In this document: positions 26,001 through 38,000 of the stretch, piece after piece
How the letters are laid out: each line of letters starts with the position of its first letter
Numbering within the stretch: the stretch's first letter is position 1
DNA from: Calliopum simillimum
Taxonomy: Eukaryota; Arthropoda; Insecta; Diptera; Lauxaniidae
Direction of reading: 5' to 3'
Assembly (NCBI GenBank): GCA_951812925.1
Contig: OX638368.1
Coordinates: 19,469,187-19,533,186 of the forward strand
Length of the DNA: 64,000 nt
Notes under the pieces: generated by a model
What the model was told of the DNA's origin: nothing
Seen by the model: the letters and a program-made list of their open reading frames with translations, nothing else
The model's database searches: none
Made by a program: the position numbers and the translations under genes

Positions 26001-29000
26001 TACAAAAATATTCCCCGCAATATCCTGCATAAGTTTGCTGAACACATGATACACCTCAAATATAAAGATTATATAGTTAAATTCATCGATTTAACACAAG
26101 AATGCGGTATTTTTGTTTTTTCATGTACAGTGGATAAAAAAAATTTAAAAATCGATAAAAAAAAATGTGACGTGCTGGGGAAAAAACACGAGACACGGTT
26201 ATTTTTTTTAACGTCTACTTTAAGAATTTTTTGAATTTTCTTATGTGTTTTTTTTTTGTGTCGAACGGTGTAATTTTAAGATTCTCTCCTAAATTTTCTA
26301 GAGGTTTTAACGAATAGTATCCAAATTAGCGCCACAAAAAAATGAAATAATATTCAAGAAATACGCCGCTCTATAGTGCGACCTCATTCTCACTCCTTTT
26401 GTCTTCCCTTTTAAAGTTAACACAAAAAGTGTCAAAGGGTTATTCTCTTAAGTGTTAGGTATAAAAAAAAAAAACGATTTTAAAACATTTGCCGGTGATA
26501 ATTGGAACTTTCTAGATGGTTCTCGCAACAGCTTCATTAACGACCTTGGAACTTCTTACGTCGTCTATACGACAAATCTATCCAAAACGCCTCTAAATAT
26601 ACTATAGAAAGAGTTTCGCTATTATTCTACTCTTTTTCCAACCTTCTCGTCGCAGTTGCTTTTGTTTATTTCTGCAATAGCTTTGTGCGTCTCGTTGTAA
26701 TTGGTAGTTGCTCGATGGTATAACATTCTCAACTATTTTCAATATTTATTTTCTCTACATGAATTTAAGCTACATCAATGCGCAAATGGTTGTCAGTTAC
26801 CGAGTAAATTTTAAATTACACAGGGTTTTGTTCTAGTTTTATTGATTTTTGTTCAGTGCTTTCTTCCCGAACTTTTTCCCGCTGCCATTAACGAATGTAA
26901 TAGATTTTGTTCCAAAATATCAATGTATGTATTCTAGTCATCATTAATACCTACTACAAATTATAGGCGCTTTCTAGATATTGTATACTTAGCTGAGATG
27001 CTCCTTTATTAACTCTTAACGTAAAGGACAAATCTCATAGTTTTTTGTAAGCGGAGAAGCGGGTCGTTTTTGAGCTGATTTTGTACATTTTTTGTGTTCG
27101 GTTTTATTGATCGATCGATGCTAAAAATAGCATGGTTCAAGTTAACAACCAAATTTTTTGCGTATGCTGATGTTTCCTTGTTAGGCTTAATTTTTTAACA
27201 ACGGAATATTGTTTAAAACAAAACAATAACAAAAGAGAAACACTCTTATGGGACTACAAAAGTAGAATGTGAGACAACATACAAATAAGTAGTGTGTCAT
27301 ACAAGTTTTCTTACATAAGTACATACATATTTATGTATGTATGTACAGAAAAGTCAACTCAAGTCAATTCTTTTGTGTGCCAATTAATACTAATTTGAAT
27401 GCCTTACAAAAATGAATTAAAGCGGCGCACAGAAAGTTAAGCCCAGACTGAATTTACGAGTACATATATCGAATAAAAATATCTCGCCATTGTCTTTTAT
27501 ACCAGGCGTGCATCATCACCCAATAAAACATCACAAGGGTGGAAAATAAACATACAAGAGAAATAAATTCGATAGGAATACTTTTTTTTTTAGTTTTGTT
27601 AACATTTTAGCGCAATGCAGCAAAAATGTAAGGTACTATTTTATGAATGTATGGAATAAATTTTAACATTGAAAACTAGAGCTATAGCTAAGTGGGTACT
27701 AAGCCAATTGGAAATTGTCGTTGTATGTTAACGTTTTTGATATAATTTTACGATTGTTTGATAAGTATAGTAAGTTCGGGTAATGTGATATAGGCATTTT
27801 TGTTTTTTAAATTACACGCAGTTATCAAAGCATAGCTGCTATCACATTATGTATTATGTTTTATTGATGTATTGTGCAGTATATTATGATTTTGGAGTTC
27901 TTTAGCGTGAGCCAATCTTAAGCTATTTCAACAAAATTGAAAAAAGGCAAAAAAAGTTAAAAAACAAAATTGGCGGGTAATGTGATATACTATATCGCAT
28001 GGACCAACAAATTGCATTTTCGGCAAAAAGATCATCGTGTTATGAAGAAACTTTAGTTGTGGAACTTTTACTTCAGGTATGGAGTGATAAGCATAACTAA
28101 AATCGCTTTAACAAAGCTTTAGCTCATTTTTCTTAAAAACTGTGACCTTTATATAAAAATGTGTAAAAAACGGTTTAGATTTGGGCCAAAAGACCATCGT
28201 GCCAAACATTTTGCATTGCAAGTGGAACATCAAATATTTTCGGTGCCAGAAGTGCACTATATCACATTACCCGAATTTTAGTTTTTTAGTTTTTTTTAGG
28301 TTATTTTTGAAAAACACACTCCAGCAAATAAAAACTTCAATTGATTTATGGTTAGGTATATTCACCCACTAGCAGAATTTAATACTGCGGCTATGATATC
28401 AATTTTAGTTTAGGCTAGATCCTAGCATAAATCACACACAAATAAAGTTTTTATTCACTGCTAAAATCGATTTTACCACACTGAAGGCAGAATAAATAAA
28501 GGTGGGCGCTCAAAAACTTGCAGCACGTTTCTTTTTCAGTTACTGTGGTGTTGGCGAAAAAATCATAATCGAGAGTTGTTTATTTAAGGAAATATGCTGG
28601 TATATCACATTACCCGCCTATATCACATTACCCGAAATTACTCTACATAACTTTGGCCTGAGAAAGCGCTACTAGGAATAATTTAAAAACTATGTATATT
28701 TTTTTAGGAAAAGGAAAGCCTCTCCGATCACTGGAGAGCCAAAGAAGGTATGCGACAGGCGAAGAGGCTGATCGATCCAAAACAAGTTAAGGTTGAAGCT
28801 GTTCTAAATCTCAGCAGAAAAGATATAAAAACGTACAGTGAAATAATGACAGGTCACTGTAAACTTAATTATCACCTAAAAAAGATGGGTTTGGTAGACG
28901 ATGACTCCTGTAGACTCTGCTTAGAGGACTTGGAAACAGCAGAGCATGTGCTATGTGCATGCCCTGCTGCGTTTAGACGCAGAATTAATTATCTAGGAGC

Positions 29001-32000
29001 TGAGATTTTAGATCCAGGTGACATACAGTCTGTTAAATAAGAGCGTGGTCACGATTACTCGCGATCGGTAAAGTATAATGCTGTAATTTTTTTTTCTCAC
29101 ACAGAGGGCAGTATTGTCCTTCATGCTTCGTGAAAGTGAATCAGCTGACCACTCTTTTCAATGCGTTCTCAGCATTTTTCCAAAATGAGTACCACGTACG
29201 CGTCGCGCTTTGAAGCCGTTTTTTTGTGTTTGCACCCCAAAGGTCCCAAAATGACCCAAGCGGCGGCTGCGAAGTATATGCAAAAGTCGAAACAGTTTGT
29301 GAGTAAGTGGGTGAATCGCTTCAAAGAAGAAAAAAATGTCGATGACTTTCCAAATCGCGGGTCTGTCGGTGTAGTGACGGAAAATCAGGAAAAACTGATC
29401 TGTGCTCTATTTTCGAAAAATCCAACATTAACTTTGCGTGAAAGTGCTTCGAAATTGTCCCAAAAAGGTTTGAATATCTCCCACGGAACTATTCGTAATC
29501 ATTTGATTGCAAATAGTGTGAAATACCGAAGTACTTTGCAAAAACCGATGCTCAGTGAAAAACATGTCCAAAAACGTCTTGAATGGGCCAAAGACAATTT
29601 GGATCGTGACTGGGGCAACGTTATCTTCACTGATGAATCCTCTTTTTGGGCCTTTCCTATCATCAGGCATGCCTGGAAAAACCGACCCTGCAACTTGAAA
29701 CAGCTGGTTCGACGCATTCACAAAATTTGGAGGTCGTTTTCAGAAGAGTATGCGCAAAATCTTGTTCAAAGTATGTCGCGAAGATGTCAAGCTATAATTG
29801 ATGCTGGGGGTGATTGGACCTGCTATTAATGTATTTGCATTGAAGTTTTCGATCAAATAAATCAATATTAAAAAGAATTTTCGCAATGGGTATTTTCATT
29901 TTCTCACAACAATGACCACGCTCTTATTTAACAGACTGTAGGTAAAATTAATCCCATGGCAGTAACAAGATTTATAGATAGTCTGGAACTGTTTTGATTA
30001 GGGAAAGAGGCTGTACAAAAGATCTTTTAGGTCGCAGTACAATCTAGAGCCTTTGAAATAATAATACGTCGTCTGAATTCTCTTTTGCCCCATACGCATA
30101 TTCGTTATAAAAACAAAATCAAATAACCTGTGTCGACACAAACAAAAGTTATTTGCTTTTGTGTTTTTAATGAATATGCTTATGGGGCAAAAGAGAACTC
30201 TGGCGACGAATAATAAAAAATATTTTTTTATAAATATGCATAGGATAGAGTGTTAATATGTCACTTCCCAAAAAACAAAAAACGTTTGGAAAATAACTTA
30301 TTACACGCTTATTGCAGCAAACATTTAGCTTGGAAATTAACTTGCAAAATCTATATAGTATAAATAGGCAAACGAAATCGGTTCAGTCCCTGTTTCTATA
30401 CAGAAATCTCAACCGATTTGCTAGATTTTTTTTTTGTTGGAAAGGTTGTGAGGAGGAGCAGTGCATAGGACTATATTTTTTTAAAAGTGAGCGGTGCCAC
30501 ACCCCTAAATGGAAAAAACGCTCTCACGGCTAAACCGCTGCATCGATTTCAACGAAATTTGGTATGAAGATAGGGTTATCTTTAAGGAACGATAATGTGA
30601 ACATTATGTTTTTCAGTGGGCGGTGCCACGCCCCTAAATGGAAAAAACGCTCTCACGCTAAGCCGCTGCATCGGTTTCAACGAAATTTGGTATGGAGATA
30701 GAATTGGCACTAAGGAACGATAACATGGCCATTATGTTTTCAGTGGGCAGTGCCACGCCCCTAAATGAAAAAAACGCTCTCATGGCGAAAATACTGCATA
30801 CGATTTTTATGAAATTCGGTATAGATATAGAGTTAGCACTATATAGCATGATTGATTTTTATGAATTTTGGTATAGAAAGATATCAAAAACTGTTTGCTC
30901 TTTAGTAGGAGCTACACGCCTCTAAATGGAAAGTACGATATTGCAACTTAGCTGCTGCACCGATGCAGATAACCCGAACCCTAAGGCAGAATATTTAAAG
31001 TTTTTTGTGTTTTATCGACCAAGGGAAGTGTATACAAACTTTTTCCTTTATTTTATGGTCAAATCGAAATGGTCGAATTTCGGCCACAAGGCGAACTGTA
31101 GTGTAAGGAAATTCTTGAATTTAAATTGTTTAATAATCGAAATTGGACCCTTAATAGTAAGCTTGTGAAAATTGTTTGGAAAAAGTTTATTATAAATGTT
31201 TTTATACAACATTTTTGAATTGTTTTTTAAATTAACATTTTGTTAGTGTTTATTTTGTTTATCAAACATCATTTTCCGAAGATTTTTATATTTAATTAAA
31301 ATTTAACAATAAATTATGTTTACTGAGAATCGAACCTATGACTTCCAAGTTATGAGTCGACAATCTTATCATCGTGCCAGTTATGATTCTAATGCCTTGT
31401 GTTTTACTTTGCTCAATAAGTTATTGAAAATATAAAATAAAATATTTTGGAAAACGATTACTAAAACATTTGGAAATAAACATTTTCTTGTTGTTGATTT
31501 TAACATTACAAATCAATTGTGAAAATTCTAAAAAATAAACATTTTCCAAACGTTTGAAAATTGATTATGAAAAAATTTGGAAATTAACTTTTTCCAAGCG
31601 TTAATTGTAAAGGTTATAGAAATGTTTTTTGGGAAAGATTATAAAATTGTTGGGTTGTCACAAAAAAAAAAACCCAAATATTATTACAAAATGATTATCG
31701 CCTAAATTTATATGCAAATAATTTGGGTCTTATTTGGTTTTTTTATTTTATTGGGCGTTATTTTCCATCGCCAAACTTTACAATTTAACATCACAGAGTC
31801 ACTGGCCTAGAGCTCTAAGAAGTTTGTAATTAATGTATCGCTATGCGATGGATCTGAGTTCGAATCCCACCGCAGGTGGTCTGTTACTTTTTACACCGTA
31901 CACCCAGGGTATGTTCACTTTGTCCTTCCGTTTGTAACGCAGATAAGGAGGCGTGGCAGGTAGGGAAAGTATATATATTCTTTACCAGCATCACCTCCTG

Positions 32001-35000
32001 AGTCGATATAGCCATGTCCGTCAGTCTGTCTGGCTGGCAGGCTGTCTGTGGAAATATTTTTTACGGGAAAACTAAGCAAGATAATTGGATGAAATGAGTA
32101 CACTGCCTCCGTTGTCAAAGCTCGTCTTATTGAAAATGAGTGAAATCGGTCAACGGACACGCCTACCGCCCGTACAAAAAACTTATTTAAAATGCAACTT
32201 TAGGAGTATTTTTCACAATGCAACCATAATACACATAAATACTAAGGACGGTAAGCGCAAGCCCAGAGCAAAAACTAGACGAAATCGGACAATTGGGCGT
32301 GGCACCTCCCATACAAGCAAAAACTTCAAAGTGCTATACTGAAAACATTTTTTGAGATTATCCAACTAAACTTCACTCTGGCAGTAAAAACAGTAAAGGC
32401 AAGCCCTCAGTAAAAATTAGGCGACCTCGGACAAGAGAACGTGGCACTTCCCATATAAGCAAAATGCTATACTGAAAACATTTTTTGAGATAATCCATCT
32501 AAATTTCACTCAAACACTGAAAACAGTAAGTGCAAGATCTGAACCAAAGCTATTTGAATTTGGACAAGAGGTCGTGGCACCTCTCGTACAAGATAAACTT
32601 AATGTTTGATCAGGACAAAGGTAACACCCTTTTTTTTGTGATTTAAGTTACTCTGTCAGCTTCCCACGTTTTAGGTAACACCCTTACTAGTTTTTAATTT
32701 GGAAAACACTTAGCGCCGCATTACGAATAAGCGCTTCGAAAAACTTTTTTTGGAAGGCTACGATAAAGCTTCAGAATGCTAACATCATAGAGCATGCAGT
32801 GTTAAAACGAAAGAACGTATATTATGGAGCGGAAGCGCTTATGGCTGAAAAAGAAGCTCTGAAGAAAGCCTTTTAAAGCCCTTCTTTTCTCCTTGGGGTA
32901 GACCACTTATCACAAAAATTATAAATAGTTGTAGCATTCAGGTAACGATATGTCCAAAGTGATTTCGTTAATGTAATATTGAGTTTGTATACGCATATGT
33001 TTAATAAATGTTGGTAAAACTGTTGAAGACATTCGCGTGCAATTTATATAAGACGGTTTAATCACTTTAAGAAAGCAACCTTGGTTATTAGTTTCCAAAT
33101 TTTATTTTCAATGCGATCGTTATATTTAATATTTTGTAGTACCTACAGTTCGGGAATTTAAAAAAAAAAACCTTTTATTTATGAAAAATGTATGAAGGAT
33201 ATGTCTATAAAATAGTCCGCAATGCAATCAAATACAGAACTGTTAAGGCATTGCAGTTAAACCTCTGTACGTTTAAACTATGTGAAGGCAAAAAGCTACT
33301 AATCTTCCTTCTTTCAAGTTCAAAGGTGATGTGTGCAGAATCAAGCGAAGGAAAACAATTTACTTCTAGCAGTCAGTCTACGCGAATTCAAAAATGTATA
33401 TGTATATAACTTGGAATTGAACTTGGGTATATTTGTAGGCTCTTCAATATATATATAGAGTATGAATTAAATTAAATGTTAAATATTGATAGCAAAAATG
33501 TATAAAGTATGCAAAAAATAATATAAAAATTAAGTTATGTACATTACATAAATTAATGAAAAAAAAGTAACTCACATTTATGATCATTTTCGAAATTTTC
33601 ATTGGCTGTATAATCTTGCTGCTGTTGGAAAGGGTTATTAATGCCGTCACTAGCTACTTGCTTTTGAGCGACACCTGGTACAGAAGGTGCTTTAAATAAA
33701 TCATCAAGTACCGGTGATACAAAGTTTTCAACAAAGATATCTTTTTCATCTGTAGAATTACATGTGGTTTTTTCTTTTGCTGAAAGCATTTCTGCTGGAA
33801 AAGTGGTATTAGCATGATGAAGCTCAGCAGAACATGGCAATGACTGCGGTACATCTTCAGCCGTTTGCATTTCTTCATCCACATCCATGGCATCAGAGCT
33901 TTCATTTAATTTTTCTTGTGTTTCTGTTTCTCTTACGTTGTATGTGTAACGTTTTTTTGTTTTAGCATTTTGACATAAATTCAAAGCATTTATTTCTTTA
34001 GAGTTTGTATTTTGCGATGTTGTAATTGGTGACGGTAAAGCCTTGGCGTCAAAAGTACAATCAAAATTATTCAGTGGTGATGTGGAGGGGTGGACTGCCG
34101 GAGAGTTCATGCCAATAGTCAAATTTTCAAAAACTGGTAATTCACTACCTGGACTATTTGCATCAGTTATATCGATTGTTTCATTAAATTGTGGAGAAGA
34201 TGACGATGGCAAAGTCGCGGCGCCAAAAGTACTATTTAGTTTATAAGTATTTGGGATAGGCAAAGTAGCAGGCGATGAGTCAATTGTATTGCAAGGCATA
34301 GTGTGCACTTGACTTACTGGACTATTTGCATCACTTATATTAGTAGTTTCATTCAAATGTGGAGAAACATTAGAAGACGCCAGAGAGTTTGTTTCAAAAG
34401 TAGTATCATGTTGATTTGCAGGTGATTTCATTAAATTTAATTGCGAAGTGGAGTCTGTAGATAAATTAACATTGTTATTAGGCATTAGGTGCACTTCACT
34501 TTCTGAGCTTTTTGCATCGGTTATATTGATAGTTTCATTTGATTGTGAGGATGAGGGAACAGCTACAAACGGGAGGCCAATATTTAATATATTACGTTTC
34601 GTATTTGATGAAGACGAAATTTTTTCGCTATATTCAGATTTTTCTAGAAATACCACTTGTTTATCATCGTCTGGCGAACGTGGAAAATGTTCATTATCTG
34701 GTTTCTGTTTTAATGGAAACTGGGGAGACTTTTTTTCTGATACAGTACATGTTGAATTGGTGTCTAAGGTTAAATTCGCTTTTATATCCTTATTACAAGC
34801 ACTTGATATTTGTGAATTTGTGACAGCCCTTTCAGAAGCTGATAAAGCTTCATCTACTAAATTGTTTAAGGTCAGCGTTGCAGTCATGGGAGTAATGTTT
34901 TGTTTTAAATTATCATCACCATATGCCGCAGTTGAAGTAGCTATGGCATTCTCGCAAACGCTGTTTAATTTGATTTCTTTTTCAACCAACACAACATTAT

Positions 35001-38000
35001 CTTCCACTGACGAGGATTTATTTTCATCAACGCTTTTAGCTGGCAATAAAGATACCTCCTCCTCAGCGCTTTGTTTAATTTCAACCGCAATTTCCAAGAC
35101 TTCATTCACTGGTTCTTCTTCTTTGTGTTCTATTTCAGTTTCAATTTTACTTTCAATAACGGTAATCTCTTTTGAATTTTCTAATGGTAACATTGAATGA
35201 TTATTTGTTAAAGAGTTTTTTAAACTTTCATCCTCTTCCAAAGTTGTTTCCAATGTTTTCTTCGCTTTACCTGAAGGATTTATCTGATCAGAAGTCAATG
35301 TAACGTTCATATTATATTGCAAATATTCTGATGAAACTTCCATATCTACATCCATGGGTTCATTTTCATCGAGCGTTGCAAGTTCTTGCATAGAAACGTT
35401 TTGCGGTGAAAAATCTTCGTGTATTGATGCAATTAAATCATCCCATGCTTGGCTTGGTTGTGCACAATTTTGCTCATAAGGTAAATCAACGACATTTTCC
35501 ATTGTTTCGTTTAAATGATCATTTGAAGCTTCCTCAACAGTGGTACTGTTGTAATTAAGTGCACTGCGAAATGTTTCAGCCTCAGATATATGCTCAGATC
35601 CCATATCAGACGTGTCAAATAACGATGCTGTAGCTGCAGAGTTGACATAAGGAAAAGTCTGACATTCTGTGAAAAGTTCATTATCGGAAGATACAGCCGT
35701 ATCGGTTTCATTATGGACTGGCAGTTGTAGACTTTTAGTCGGTGTACCATCTTTATTATTGTTTTCTTTTTTTTATAAGTAAAATAAAATGAAATAAAAT
35801 AAAAAGCTTTTGTATATTACAAAAATAAATTCAAATTAACGCAACTCATAAATATTTATTATAAAATGAAAACTAAATATATGTATGTTATTTTGTTCAT
35901 TATAATTTATTTTACCTTTTTTGGATGCTGCTGCTAGAACTGCGATCGAGCTTGCCGTTAATGTTGGTATGAAATTATCTTCAAATGTTAGTTTTAATTG
36001 TTCTGGAAAAGAAGAAAATAGTTTGTCAAATTATAATTTAATTAAAAAAGGAAAAACAATGCATGGGTTCAAGTATAAAGTTGCATAACGCTTATAAATC
36101 TGTTTTGCGTTAATTTGAATCCATGCCAAGTGAAATGTTGCATTAAACATAAAGGATTCAGTCATAAGTTGTTACCTAATAACAAGGGTTTAACCCACAA
36201 CATTTTATTTTCAGTTATGAGTTAACCATTCGTTAAACCCACAACATTTTATTTTCAGTTATGAGTTAACCATTAGTTAAACCCCAAATTCCATAGGTTA
36301 ACCATTAGTCAACTAATTGCTGATACTGAAGAAATCGCCCGCAATTTTTTCAAAACTAAGAAGCCAAGGAATTTCGTTAGTGGGTTGCGAAATGTCAGAG
36401 TGCATACGTTTGAAAATTAAGAGCAAAACGACATATGAAATATGTTACATACAATTAAAATCAAGTTATATTCAAATTATTTTTAGCAATAACGCTTCAC
36501 TTTATTTAATTTTCCTAAACACAAGCAAATAAAAAGAAAAAACTTATGTTTCCACAAAATCCATAAATTTAACCATGCAGCCCCATAATTCTTCTTGTAC
36601 TTGTTTAGTTAAACAAAACACTATGAACATGGAACAATAGTTAAACTCTTGTCATCATTTTATTTAACTAATGAATGGATTGACAGGAAATTCAAGGCTT
36701 CAGAAATTGAAAAAAGTTACGTTTTAAATTAAAATAACTTTTGATATAAAAAACGCACTTTTGGTCAACTTTGCGACATATGCTTCAAAAAACAGTAACT
36801 TTTACAATTTGAAGCAAGAATATTTTTAAATTCTGAAGTGATATAGCTATCGTTTTCAACACGCCATTCGGTATTCAATAATTGAATCCCATGATTTTTA
36901 GTTTTCGCATATTTGGAAAAGCCTTGCCGGGAAAGTATTCATGGCATAAAACTGTCCAAGTTGTTACAAAACTGCCCCCACTCATTTTGCTAAAAGAATA
37001 TAGAAAAAGTTTAATGAAATTTTTGGGTAGTAGTAGCCCATAGGCGAGGAGCCGGCAATACTAAAAGTGCCGTCATCGCGGATTCTGAAATTTTTAATGC
37101 AAAATGGTAGTTTACACAAAGACGAATAAGAAAAGCTTGGTCAGCATGGTCGTAGCCTGGCAGAAATATTTTTAAATGATTTTTGAATTATTAAATTTTC
37201 GGAATGTTTTACAAATTTTTTTTTGCCGAAAATGACAGGCAGACCTATTTTAATGGTGCGACAGTGGTACTTCCGGCAGTTTCTAAGCACGCATACCAAG
37301 ATAGGGCGACTTCCTAAACGTCCGTTGCTTTGTGTTGAAACAGCATTTTCGTAAAAATAATGTCGCATAATTTTAGGAGCTTATTTTTTTACTGCATCAT
37401 TCTTGCATTTCATAACGCCTAACTACAAATCGTTGACAATGCATAGCAATCAGCGCATCAGTAACAAAGTTGATGCTTTTTGTAAACTTTGCTCTTAAGT
37501 CAAAAAATTCCTAAAATTATGCGACATTTTTTTTACGAAAATGCTGTTTCAACACAAAGCAACGGACGTTTAGGAAGTCGCCCATATTTTTAAATTTGAC
37601 ATTAAAACACGTAAATTAAAAAAAAAAAAAACAACAAATTTCCGTGATAACAGAGAAATTGTACCCACCATTAAAATAGGTCTGCCGGTCATTTTCGGCA
37701 AAAAAAAAAATTGGTCGGCCGGATTTTTTCTGAATGGTTATGAAATTTACCATCGATTAATATTAAGATTGATAAAAATCCGCGATGACGGCAAAACATT
37801 CCGAAAATTTAATAATTCAAAAATCATTTAAAAATATTTCTGCCAGGCCACGACCATGCTGACCAAGCTTTTCTTATTCGTCTTAGTGTAAACTACCATT
37901 TTGCATTAAAAATTTCAGAATCCGCGATGACGGCACTTTTAGTATTGCCGGCTACCGGACTACCATCTGAAATAAAATTTCCTTATCTCAATGATTTCAT

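Larger units (their letters stand above)
28706..29997 (+). pseudogene. LINE polyprotein C-terminus, split by a Tc1-like element
   Basis: The frame 28708-29025 ends a reverse-transcriptase/RNase H polyprotein: LTGHC-like [24 protein letters not shown], and [10 protein letters not shown]. The Tc1-like insertion at 29026-29938 interrupts it exactly at a TA; the frame continues at 29939 with [18 protein letters not shown] and a stop at 29995-29997. It is 5'-truncated and lacks the catalytic domains. R1/I/jockey-type; the clade is not resolved. Confidence 0.8.
30264..31637. mobile_element. Possible 1.4-kb element with CTTTCCCAAAAAAC-like ends
   Basis: CTTCCCAAAAAAC at 30264 and GTTTTTTGGGAAAG at 31624-31637 are inverted, and AACGTTTGGAAAA motifs repeat inward of both. 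It carries a tandem array (30487-30975) and a tRNA-like sequence (31322-31382). No transposase, so boundaries are tentative. Confidence 0.35.

Noticed and set aside
25926..26234. 102-residue plus-strand frame
   Set aside because: It lies entirely in the right arm of the 25051-26228 palindrome, and its Lys/Phe-rich sequence is not protein-like.
33188..33409. Plus-strand open frame near the end of the big tacc intron
   Set aside because: No family resemblance and AT-driven composition; it lies between a splice donor and repeats, with no start context or conservation argument.
34043..35200. Long open frames opposite tacc exon 5 (up to 250 residues)
   Set aside because: They mirror the Ser/Thr-rich coding strand of exon 5; the minus-strand exon has family motifs and consistent splice phases, the opposite frames have none.
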